This document shows positions 28,087-38,216 of a stretch of 64,000 nt of DNA, in pieces (the first letter of the stretch is position 1; each line of letters opens with the position of its first letter). Location of the stretch: contig CM066287.1 in assembly GCA_033816765.1 (NCBI GenBank), forward strand, positions 5,766,001 to 5,830,000. Reading direction: 5' to 3'. A model generated the notes under the pieces. The model searched no databases, had not been told where the DNA came from, and was given only the letters and a program-made list of their open reading frames with translations. The stretch is from Nothopassalora personata (Eukaryota > Ascomycota > Dothideomycetes > Mycosphaerellales > Mycosphaerellaceae). The position numbers and the translations under genes are program-made.

Positions 28087-28270
28087 TGTAAGGGCGCGCG
28101 TACCATAGGGTCCGAATGAGATAGTTGTTGTTCTACGAAGCTACGAAAGAGGAGCGCGAGGCGCGGCGGATAGATAAAGCATCGCCAAGCCGCGCTAACC
28201 CGATGCGGAAGGTCCGAGGTTCCGCCGGGACGACGCATCGTCAGTGAAGGGTCGCGGGCTGCCCGTGACA
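28087..28270 (-). repeat. 5' LTR of element 2
   Basis: 184 bp, matches 20971-21154. Followed by target duplicate ACCGT. Confidence 0.95.
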
Positions 28271-28275
28271 ACCGT

Positions 28276-29200
28276 TAAGTATCCTTCCTTCCTATAGTAG
28301 CCCAAAGTCGATAACGGTATTCGCGTCTTCCGGGTAGAGATAGTATATAACTATTAAGCTATTATCTTTCGTTTTAGCGTTTCCTCTCGAGAGCTATTCG
28401 ATGCCTATAATAATAGTCTCTAGCATTCGGACGACGTTGTATGCTTTAATTTGAGCTATTACTTTCTACTTGCTAATAGTGTCTATGTTAATGCTCTTTA
28501 TTAGCACTCCGTTAACTACTACGCTAAATGTCTATGTCGTGAGCTCTACGTTAGCTCCTAGCATTAGAAGGTATTTCTCTTTCTCGCGGAAGAACTAGTC
28601 TCTATCTTATCTATCTTTAAACTAAATATCGACGTCTCCTAAGGGTAACTATGTTGCTACTATAGCTTAAGATTAACAGTTCTTCTACTTAAGGCCTTTA
28701 TTAATTAACTTAAGTAGCTCGTCGCCTTTATGGTGTCTCTATTTAAGCAGCTCCCGAATACCCTAGTCCTGTATTTTGATTCGTACTTTGTCTAGCTAAT
28801 TAAGGGTAGTGTCACTAGAGGTACTAGCTATATAGGTTACGGTAGTAGGAAGAGCCTCTCGGATATACTAGATTATTGCGGGTTTGTCGAAACCTATCGC
28901 CTGTTAGCGCTGTCTTAACAAACTAGTATAGGTGTAGAGGGTATTCTTAATTATACTTAGGCTATCTTAAAGAACTACTACCTGTTAGTATACGTCCTTC
29001 GCGACATGTCCTTAGGCGTGTTCGTAAAAACTCTATCTAAACTGCGCTATGCTTCTTAGTGCCTCCTTAAAGTTCCTCTTTTTGTCCGTTCCATTTAGCT
29101 ACTCCTCCGTCTATTTACAGTATTCGTTGAAGTGTATAATAGTGTCTTTTAGGCCTTAGTTGGGTTGTATCGTTAGGTGTGTTAGACGAGTTATGTTGTT
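28276..29200 (-). pseudogene. LINE 5' part (ORF1 N-terminal region), RIP-decayed
   Basis: AT-shifted, CpA-poor sequence with the same TAG/CTA-rich texture as the other LINE pieces, directly continuing 17580-20970 across element 2's target site. No protein motif is clear on its own. The right limit is approximate; normal composition resumes by about 29,300. Confidence 0.6.
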
Positions 29201-29628
29201 TTAATCGCGACGCGTGACTGTTTTCGGCGACAGCGAGGTAGCGGTTCGTTTTCGCGCGATAATATGGGTATCACGTTAATCGTCGCGATCTGACGGTTCG
29301 AATGGTATGTGTTTAAGCAGTATATTGTGTGAAAGTTGCAAGAAATCTTTTTATACATGAGAGGGGGAAGCAAAAAGAGCTTAAATCGGGATTCAGATGC
29401 AGGAGAGGAAGTAGGAGGAGGTCCGGTAGTAGATATAAATATTTAGTTCTAGCTTGGACGCGAACCTTGCCCCGTGATGCGCTCGTTGCAGGGGTCCGAG
29501 TGTCAACAACACAACTTCCCCAAGTATCATCACGGTGTTGTTCCCTGGCGATGTGATACCCTTTGTAGAACACTGATACGGTCTACAATAAAGTGCCGGC
29601 CACCTTGACTTCACGAGCACGACCGAGC
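29201..29628. other. Repeat/gene boundary and upstream region
   Basis: Composition shifts here from RIP-like to normal genic. No gene, RNA or clear promoter motif seen. It separates the retroelement nest from the first host gene. Confidence 0.5.
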
Positions 29629-31236
29629 ATGGCTTCAGGAAGCCGCCTACCATCGTCGCGCCAGCCCACTGGAAGAGCACGGCCAATGTCCATGTTCGAG
29701 GTTCCATCACACCATATGAAGAAGCTGCAGAACGTAGGAGAAGGCGACGATATCGCGCATGTAGACAGTCTCCTTCCCACTGCAGGCTCCTCCTCGAAAC
29801 AAGCTAAACGCCGCAGCCTACTCCCAACCTTCTCACACAAACAATCACCCGACATTGACCAGGAAAGCGTTGGAACAATCAGGAAGGACATATCGGACAG
29901 TGAAGTAAATTCGCGGGCAGAGACGAGGGATGATAGAAAAGCCATGCCGCCTCCACCAAGGCCAGCACGGCCGACCTCTATGCGACTGCCAGGCGGTGTG
30001 CCCGCGAGGACGAGCAGCATAGACACTCGAGCATCTTCCAAGGAGAGCGCTGGACCGAGTGCAAGTAGAAGTCATGCTTCTACGCCGTCAGGAGGTGGTA
30101 TGGCAAAGGTCGACTCCGGTATCAGGAGGACAGCATCGACAAAGCTGCCACAATCACCTCGAACAGGAGGTCCCGTGGCACCGCCTGCACAGCAGGCAGC
30201 TCAGATTCGGGGCAGCAGCACGAGGACGACTGCTTCGACAACAGCGCAGAAGCGTTCATCGACAGTTGCTAAGCCGCCACCCGGTGACAGGCCTTCCTCA
30301 CGGGCCACGCAGCCATCACCTGCTCCAGCATCTCCGCCTGGCGCGACCTCACAACGACAAAACACAAAATCTTCTCAGATGCCACCACCATCACGGCCAG
30401 CCTTCTCTACGTATCAGCAACACTACAGTCCTGCTAAGACTGCTCTTCCGAAGCCGGGACTACCTACTACGAAGACAGCAAAGCCAGCTGCTCCTGCCAG
30501 TGTGGAAAATGATGTACCCATGACTCTTGAGATCGCGCTGGAGCAAATAGAGCTTCTTCAGTTGTCGTTGCTTCATGAGGATGCTGCGAAAGTGATGCAG
30601 GCATTCGAAGCCAGCGCAAAGTCCAAACTCAGCAAAAGGCACGCCAGATTACGAAAGCAGTACGAGGACATTCGCGCTCACGAACAACAGCATCGAAGAG
30701 CTGTCAACCTCAATGCTCTAGAATCATGGTGTCCCGATGCACCCTTGATGGCTGAGCACCTGCAAACGCTGAGCCGCATTGTGACGGATCTCCGAGCACA
30801 TACAGAACCAGGAAGTCGGCACTCAGAACTCGTCGAAACATTCGATGCCTGGGCCACGAAAGCTGAGGAGATATTGCTGAACGATCAGCATCCTGCCACG
30901 TTTATCGAAGCACTGCCGGAGTCCTGGCGGGCGATACATACATCACTGGCACTCAAATTGCGCTCGATTCAGCGCGACATCAGTGTTCTGCCACCTGCAC
31001 CACCAAGGCAAGGTGCGCATCTACCCTCCAGTCTGGAGATCATCATGGAGAATTGTTCCTCCCTGGTAGACGGCATGCTCAAAGAGCTCGATACGATGAC
31101 GAAACTACAAAATGAGGTCCTCCAGTGTGGCAAAGCACGAATCGATGAACAGATTGACGCTTTACTGGCTGCCAACCAGCAAGCACAAGGCGAAGACAAA
31201 GATAAATGGGTTCCGGCATGGCAAAGCGTGTCATGA
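29629..31236 (+). CDS. Coiled-coil protein of unknown function (535 aa)
   Basis: Single-exon frame from ATG 29629 (MASGSRLPSS); an in-frame GTG at 29593 is a less likely start. The first 300 residues are Ser/Pro/Arg/Thr-rich and low complexity, so probably disordered and phosphorylated. Residues about 305-500 are conserved-looking and helical: a heptad-like segment (LEIALEQIELLQLSLLHEDA), then a Leu-rich helical domain with Trp and Cys residues and a final coiled segment (LKELDTMTKLQNEVLQ). No catalytic motif, signal peptide or membrane segment. The architecture suits a cytoskeletal or kinetochore scaffold, but I do not recognise the family. Its stop is 52 bp from the stop of the convergent transcription factor gene. 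Confidence 0.8.
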   Translation: MASGSRLPSSRQPTGRARPMSMFEVPSHHMKKLQNVGEGDDIAHVDSLLPTAGSSSKQAKRRSLLPTFSHKQSPDIDQESVGTIRKDISDSEVNSRAETRDDRKAMPPPPRPARPTSMRLPGGVPARTSSIDTRASSKESAGPSASRSHASTPSGGGMAKVDSGIRRTASTKLPQSPRTGGPVAPPAQQAAQIRGSSTRTTASTTAQKRSSTVAKPPPGDRPSSRATQPSPAPASPPGATSQRQNTKSSQMPPPSRPAFSTYQQHYSPAKTALPKPGLPTTKTAKPAAPASVENDVPMTLEIALEQIELLQLSLLHEDAAKVMQAFEASAKSKLSKRHARLRKQYEDIRAHEQQHRRAVNLNALESWCPDAPLMAEHLQTLSRIVTDLRAHTEPGSRHSELVETFDAWATKAEEILLNDQHPATFIEALPESWRAIHTSLALKLRSIQRDISVLPPAPPRQGAHLPSSLEIIMENCSSLVDGMLKELDTMTKLQNEVLQCGKARIDEQIDALLAANQQAQGEDKDKWVPAWQSVS

Positions 31237-31288
31237 GGTTTAGTTTCGTGCATGTACACCTATGTACAACCTGTCGTTGCTGGCGGCC

Positions 31289-33811
31289 TTACAGATGCCC
31301 TGTTGGACTGTCACCAGGCCAGTCTGGAGGTAAATTGCCCCAAAGCTCAAGTAAGCTTTGCACTCGGTACTTACTAGCCCAACCCATATCTCGCTCGATA
31401 CCGCGAAGCAGCCCAACGATCGTGCGCCGCCACCTCTCAGTATCAGCGCTGACCTCCCCATTCTCACCTGGCTGATCATCGTTACCTAGGACCAGTCCAG
31501 CAGTCCAGAGCGGCTGCACAGCATGAATTCGAGTTCCCTCATCTGCCCTGCCTAGCGAGATAGCCACAATCTCCTTGGCATGACTTCTCGACTGCTGCAG
31601 AATCGAAGCATAACTGGCATACCGCGTGGCAAGACTCGTTCCCGGCGCACCAGCTCCCAGTATCCCAGGGACTGGCGTCGCAGTCGATAGGTGGGGCTTG
31701 TTATGCAACAGCTGGATCCTTGCAAAATTGAACCATTGCATCGTACTGGCACACATAGAGCGAGGATACCATTTCTCGGTGCCGCATTCTTCATCATTTG
31801 TGCCTCGGATTGCGGTTGGACGGAAGATGTCGGGAAGACCGTCGTGCCAGACGCAGAGCTGTTCGTTGAGGCTCTCCCAGTAGTCGAGGAGTTCGCGTTG
31901 GCGGACGCCGAGGCCAAGAGGAGAGATATTGTCGGGGACGTCGTCGCCGGCAGCGATGAAGTTGACGAGTTTCATCACGAGCCAGACTAGGGCGTTGCCG
32001 ACCATCTGAGAGCTAGTCAGTGCGCTTGATGAGAGAAGCAGATTTTTTTCGACTTACATCGTCGTTCATGGCCTGATCAGAAATGTATTCTGGATCTGAG
32101 GGGTTCGATGTCGAAACGAAGCCTTCCTGTGTGAGCTTCAGACCAGCTGATCGCCACATTGGGAGGTCACCGGTATCCAGGCGCGTGGACGTATTGTTAA
32201 TGAAAGCTGAAAGCATATCCTGCCTTGCGAAGTTCCAGAACACTGCCCTTCGACCTTGACTGAGGCCCCTTCTCGTTTTCGGTATTGGCTGAATTGATCT
32301 CGATTGGCTCGCCAGCTGCTGCGTCACCTGCTGGGCGATTGAAACTGGCGATGGTGGTAGTGTAAGAACTTGATCTTTGGTAATGTCAAACAACGTCTTC
32401 GCCCCGTCAAGGTGTCTACTCCACTCGGGACCTGACGCGTCTAAGAATTCATACACACATAAGATGGCTGTGGCAGCTACTAATTCGTCCGAGTCTGTCG
32501 TGGGTAACGGGGAGCCTTGCGCTGTATGAATCTTGCCTGGGGTGGCGTCCTCGGGTAGTGATGATGTCGGCGGTCGTGAAGCACCCGCTAAAGATTGCCG
32601 CAGCAAGGACACAGCAATGTCGTAGTATTCTCGGGCCTTCCTGACCCAGCCTTCTTGGTCTAAGGGCGGTCCTGGCCAAAACTCCATCTTGCTCTGTTGA
32701 GATGTGGAGACCTGCCCGCCCATCACGGGCTTTCGCCCGTTCACCCTCGCAAGACTCTTCGCCGATAGTGAAGCGCAGCTGTACAAAAGTAAAGGACATG
32801 TGACCGCCAGAACGGGGACCTTGGCGGCAAAAAACAGACCGAGGTCAAAGAGGTCCATCCAAGCCCCGGCTCGTTCGCAGTAGTCCCGAAGCAGGAACGC
32901 TAGCTCGGGATCCTCGATTGCAGGGCGTCTATGATGTCCTTTGGAACGTAAGCTTGTCCGCCCGGGCGTAGAGAACGACGTGGTACGTACATGAGAAGGG
33001 GAGTGTGGAGTGGTCACGGATCGGGCTGTGGGTGTTTGTGGGTGTAGTTGCGGATCGAGGTTGCTCTCTGCCGGGTAGAGGTTGGATGTTGGATTAAGGA
33101 TGAAGTCCAGGTTCTGGCTTGGCGTTGCGTGGCTGACTGGCGGCGATATGATGGGCTGAGTGTGCTGCGACTGTAACGAGGCCGTTCGTTCATGTTGGCT
33201 CATCGGCGCTGGTGGCGGCCCGAAACTGTACTGATCTTGGCTGGCCACTGCGCTGAGAGCTTCGAGTCCATGGGTGGCGTACGCAGGGAAAGAGGATTGA
33301 GGGAGACTGAAGTCCCTCGTATGATCAAAAGCAGGCTGCTCGACTGCAAGCCATTGAGCTTTTGGACCCAGGAGAGATGCAGCCAGCTCCTCACCTTCCT
33401 CATCCTCGTATGGGTTGGTCGTGTGTACAAAAGTCAAGTCTGTGGGTACTGAGACCCATTGCGTCTCCTTGGCAAAAGTCTCCTTGTAGCCGTAGAAGCT
33501 CTTCAGACTGTCATCGCCTCTGTCGCCGTTCATAGACGGGTTCTGCTGATGGCGAAAGGTGATACCGGACGAGGCAATGCATTCTCGGTTGGCCTTTACA
33601 CACTGGGCGCAGACCGGCTTCTCCTCAGTGCACTTAAGCTGAACATCACGTTAGATCACCGTCCTCCACGTGCGCATCACGAGAGACATGGCCTACCTTT
33701 CTTTGTCGGCAGGTTAAACGAGAGGGTTGTTAGTGAGTGCAGCGCTCTTTCCCGGGACATTATGTCTTGGACTCACCAACCACTTCTGGACCTGTTGCTT
33801 TTTGGCGCCAT
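31289..33811 (-). CDS. Zn(II)2Cys6 transcription factor, fungal-specific (784 aa)
   Basis: Four exons: 33811-33777, 33718-33697, 33638-32058 and 32005-31289; introns of 58, 58 and 46 nt. The N-terminus from ATG 33811 yields a zinc cluster spanning two splice sites: CLTCRQRKLKC, then CAQCVKANREC (six Cys at CX2CX6C...CX2CX6C). A disordered Ser/Gln/Pro region follows. The middle and C-terminal part resembles the Fungal_trans_2 (ARCA/acriflavine-resistance regulator-like) domain, with the HLDGAKTLFD and AVFWNFARQDMLSAF blocks. It should be a nuclear DNA-binding regulator; target unknown. Odd point: the first intron has a GTGAGT donor and a CTAAC branch point but its 3' end reads CG, not AG. Starts 268 bp from the divergent IleRS gene. 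Confidence 0.85.
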
Positions 33812-34078
33812 AGCAGCATAGCATTGGCTGTCGTTAGTGCAACATCTGGTCTAGGCGTCAAGCATCTCGCGCATCGGGTCTGCTCTGCTTCTACGTTGGT
33901 TGAGTCGTCTGAGGTCGGTCGAGTTGCCCCGCCCGAGCTAGTACTAGTAGCAGGTACTGTAGAACTGGGTATTCTTGAAGCGAGTCGCGAAACTGACGCG
34001 TGTTGCTTGCCGACCGCCGACGGCCGACGGACGCTCTCGAATGTGACAGTCTCAACATGATCGCACTCAGGCTTCGGA
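33812..34078. promoter_or_regulatory. Shared divergent promoter region
   Basis: 267 bp between the divergent starts of the zinc-cluster factor and the isoleucyl-tRNA synthetase. Both promoters must lie here or overlap the coding ends. No specific box recognised. Confidence 0.5.
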
Positions 34079-37000
34079 ATGCCTGCTACCTCTGCGAGCA
34101 AAATACTTAAAGCTGCATCGCATGATAGTCACGCCCTCTTGGAGAACATACGCAAGGTCGCATCCTACAAGGACAACTGGAGTGACACTCTTTCGCTACC
34201 GAGATCGAAGTTCCCTGCTCGGCCCAGTGCTGAACAGGTCGCAGCAGCTCGCCAACGATGCGCCGATGACCTCTATGCCTGGCAGCGCGCCAATCGACCG
34301 AGGACGATAGTACGCGAGCGTGATGGCACACGCCAAGAGATCGATAACGAATTTGTGCTGCACGATGGCCCGCCGTATGCCAATGGCGCAGTCCATGTTG
34401 GTCACGCACTCAATAAAGTGTTGAAGGACTTGATGCTGCGAACAGAGCTTGGTCGAGGTAAGAGGGTGCAGTACCGTCCAGGGTGGGATTGTCATGGACT
34501 GCCCATTGAGCTCAAAGCGCTGCAGCGGCCTGAGGCACCGGACCAGAAAGCGGAAGCATTGAAGGACTCACCAGGTCTAGAAGCAAAAGCTGCGGCAGCC
34601 GCTTCTAGCCACATGACTTCATCTGAAATCAGATCGGCAGCCAGAAAGCTGGCCAGTGAGACCATTGAAGTGCAGAAGAAGAGCTTTCGGGAATGGGGCG
34701 TTATGGGCGAGTGGGACGCTCCGTACACGACCATGCACAAGGACTTTGAGATGAGGCAGCTTCGCGTGTTCAGAGAAATGGTTCGAAAAGGTAACATCAT
34801 AGCTTGGTGTACATACATATGGTTAGACAGTACTGATAGAACAATACAGGGCTCATCTCTCGACATCACAGACCCGTCTACTGGTCACCTTCGTCACGCA
34901 CCGCATTGGCTGAGGCTGAGCTAGAATACGACGATAGCCACATTTGTACTGCCGCATTCGTCAAGCTACCTTTCACGCGCCTACCGGCTGTACTAGAGCA
35001 GAACTCTTTGGTCTCTCCTAACAACATCAGCGCTCTCATTTGGACCACAACTCCTTGGACATTGCCTGCAAATAAGGCAATCGCGGTCAAGAACGACATC
35101 GAATACATTATAGCTGAGATTAAGTCAGCCTCGGGTGGAGAGAAAGAACAGGTCATCGTTGCAAAGGACCGCATAGAGCATGTACAGTCGCATCTGCCTG
35201 AAGGCCGCACGATCAGCCCTTTGACGGAAGCCATACCTGGTTCTGAGCTCGCTGATGGTGATGCTACTTGCTACAACCTGTTCATGGGCACGAACTCTCC
35301 TATCCTACAGGCCGATTTTGTGACATGCACTTCTGGCACTGGTCTTGTTCACATGGCACCAGGGCATGGCATGGAAGACTACCAAGTCTGTCAGCAACAA
35401 AGTGTTGGACCTGCTCTGGCGCCCATAGACGACGAAGGTCGGTACACGGCTGATGCTTTTCCAGCAGGTGACAGCGAGGCCTTCAAAGGCCTGGATGTGC
35501 AAACGAGGGGAGTGCGGGCTGTGCTTGACGTTTTGGAACAACCAAAGCAGTTCATTCCGCAAAGCCTCAGTCATAGCCATGGCAGCCTACTTCTTGCTGC
35601 GCACAAGTTTGTTCACAAGAATCCCATCGACTGGCGGACTAAGCAGCCAGTGATCGTTCGTGCAACCGCACAATGGTTCGCGGACGCGGCTGCGATCAAA
35701 GATCGAGCATTGGCAGCACTGGACGATGTTGCTTTCGTTCCAGAAAGCGGAAGGAATCGACTTCGAAGCTTTGTCGAGGGCAGGAGTCAATGGTGCATAT
35801 CGCGACAGCGCACATGGGGCGTGCCAATCCCAGCATTGTATCATGTGGAGACTGGAGAAGCTTGCATTACTGATGAGAGCATCAACCATATCATCTCTAC
35901 GATTGACGAGAGAGGTATCGATGCATGGTTCTCCGATCCTATTGACGATACATCGTGGTTGCATTCGTCTCTCGAGCCTGGGAAATGGATCCGCGGCAAA
36001 GACACTATGGATGTTTGGTTCGACTCCGGGACTACATGGACTTCACTGCAAAGCAGACACGAGAGTGGTCATCTCAGTGATGTCTATGTAGAAGGCACCG
36101 ATCAACACCGAGGCTGGTTCCAAAGCAGCCTGCTCACCGCTGTCGCAACGCAGAACGCGGGTAGCAAGCCAATGGCTCCCTTCAAGCTGCTTACCACACA
36201 TGGTTTCATCCTCGACGGTGATGGCCGAAAGATGAGCAAAAGCTTAGGCAATGTCATCTCACCGGATGAGATTCTCTCAGGGTCACTTCTCAACGCTCCA
36301 CAAGGGAAGACCAAGAACAAAGCCAGGAAAGCAGCGCCTACTGGGCCAAAGACCGCCTCCATGGGTCCTGATATTCTGAGGCTATGGGTGGCATCATCTG
36401 ACTACACACGAGACGTGTCAATCTCGCAGCCAGTACTGCAAAGTGTCCAGCAGGCATTGAGCAAGTATCGCATAACCTTCAAGTTCTTACTCGGCGTTCT
36501 GCATGACTACCCTACTCATTCACCCGATCTAAGTCTACTCTCCGAGCTTGACTTTGCCGACAAAGTGGTGCTGCATCGACTGGCGAGTTGCAGCAAGACT
36601 GTCTTCGATTCTTTCGGCGAATACAAATTCTACGCTGGCATCAACGAGATTAACAAGTTCGTCAACAACGATCTCAGTGCCCTCTACTTTGAGATCATTA
36701 AGGATAGGTGCTATACTGGTACTATCTCTGTTCGGCGACACACGCAGACAGTGCTAGTTGTTATCATGCAGCAGCTGATGAAGATGCTCGCGCCAGTGAC
36801 ACCACATCTGGTCGAGGAAGTGTGGGCCTGGTCGCCAGAGCAAATGACGAGGAAAACAGGCGATGCTCCTCAAAACCTCTCGCTGCACCCTTTACGACAG
36901 GTCTGGAAGGGGCCATTCGATGTGTCAACCGTTGGTCTCGACAGTGCAGAGCAACTGGACGACGGACTTGAGCTCTATAAGAGCATCAACTCCGCCGTCA

Positions 37001-37425
37001 AGCTTGCCCAAGAAGATGCTCGTAATGCAAGGAAGCTGGGTAATGGCTTGGCTTCGGAAGTTGTGATTTACCTGCCCGAGCACCTGATATCCTCGACTGT
37101 GGGCAGCTGGTTGAAGCAGCACGACTTGGCTGGTCTGCTCGTGGTCAGTAAAGCTACGGTGCACTCGATCAAAGATGATAAAACAGGCAGAGACGATCCG
37201 GAAGAGACTGGCGAGGAGTCATGGCACTACTCACGACCTATCACACACTCTACTGGCGAAGCAGCTGAGACCAGCTCCGAGATGAGGGTCGTGGTTGTTC
37301 CCCCGGAACACGAGAAGTGCGTGAGATGCTGGAAGTATACGGCAGAGGAGAAATCTGTTCCATGCTCGCAGTGCAGAGAAGCACTGGCTGAGGGTTATCT
37401 CGACTCATACCTATCTGCCCAGTAG
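34079..37425 (+). CDS. ISM1: Isoleucyl-tRNA synthetase, mitochondrial type (1095 aa)
   Basis: Two exons, 34079-34790 and 34850-37425; the 59-nt intron joins in frame within REMVRKGLISRHHRPVYWSP. Class I synthetase that charges tRNA-Ile. It has the HIGH-type motif HVGH near residue 106 (PPYANGAVHVGHALNK), the WTTTPWTLPAN editing-domain motif, the KMSKS loop (GRKMSKSLGN) near 697, an anticodon-binding helical domain, and a C-terminal zinc ribbon with CVRCWKY...CSQC. Bacterial-like length and the C-terminal zinc ribbon point to the organellar enzyme. A Lys/Ala-rich insert of about 20 residues (NAPQGKTKNKARKAAPTG) follows KMSKS. The first 40 residues are plausible as a presequence. The symbol is by analogy to yeast. 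Confidence 0.95.
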
Positions 37426-37675
37426 AGTTGCTCATACTCTCTGCTGATTGTAAAAACCTGTAGAAGACCACTGTATAAATAGCAATACTCAACATATCTG
37501 ACAATGCCGCTGCTCACTGACCGAACTATCTGTTCTGTTCTGACCTACTTCTACCATCGAGTCACGACCAAGTCAGCTCACCAGCATCAACCCCAGCACA
37601 GGCTCATGCTCAAGCTATATATTGAGCCCGGGTGCTCCCGTTCCCCCACGCTCCACCGGGTGTACTGCATCCATA

Positions 37676-37769
37676 GCTGCGGTGGCCGAGTGGTCTAAGG
37701 CGGCAGATTTAAGCTATTTGATTAATCTCTGCTCTCGAGAGAGGCGCGAGTTCAAACCTGTAAGGCTGC
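37676..37769 (+). tRNA. tRNA-Leu(UAA)-like gene with intron, 3' half atypical
   Basis: The leucine-type D arm GCCGAGTGGTCTAAGGC is perfect. The anticodon arm GCAGA-TTTAAG-(about 13-nt intron)-TCTGC gives anticodon UAA with the intron just after position 37, and a long variable arm (TCTCGAGAGA) follows. The T loop TTCAAAC is present, but the T stem (GCGAG against CTGTA) and acceptor stem (GCTGCGG against AGGCTGC) do not pair. It may be a tRNA pseudogene or carry a small rearrangement. Confidence 0.55.
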
Positions 37770-38216
37770 TTTGGTCGTTATCAATGCTCATGTCGCTGAC
37801 ACGTATTAGCGTCCGCAGCAACATACCGGATGTCCTTTTTGGCATTTTGTAGCTGTGGTAGGGGGCTGGGATCTGACATGTGATGGACCTTGGCGATGCG
37901 GGGCAGGGTGGCTTTCCCTTCTGTCGAACGACCACAGCTTCTAGGTCGAAGATGATTTATAGTCAATTTCGACGTGCGTACACGATGGTGAGTTTTTTGG
38001 ACGCGGCCCTCGGTCTAGGCAATGGACACCAGGGTGCACAGTGGGCGTACGCACCAATAGACTGGTCTGGCAGTCTGCAGCAACGCAAGGCAGGTATTCA
38101 TAGTGCAGCAGAATGACGTATGAACATACATGGTGGACAGTGGTCCGGCTTACCCTTAACATCTACCATAAGCAGTGCAACAGAACAGGTGTACTGGGCA
38201 CGCTACCGTCGCCAAC
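37770..38216. other. Intergenic, no gene seen
   Basis: Only short frames. Includes the upstream region of the DUF726 gene; an upstream 5' exon cannot be excluded. Confidence 0.5.

Larger units (their letters stand above)
20971..28270 (-). mobile_element. Element 2: intact Ty3/gypsy chromovirus, 7300 bp
   Basis: Complete element in minus orientation with 184-bp LTRs that look identical (20971-21154 and 28087-28270), a perfect target duplication ACCGT (20966-20970 and 28271-28275), a self-priming site, a polypurine tract, and intact gag and pol frames. Inserted into the LINE ORF1. Identical LTRs and no RIP-type stops indicate a recent insertion. Unlike elements 1 and 3 it has no room for an antisense gene, because pol runs into the 3' LTR. 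Confidence 0.96.
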
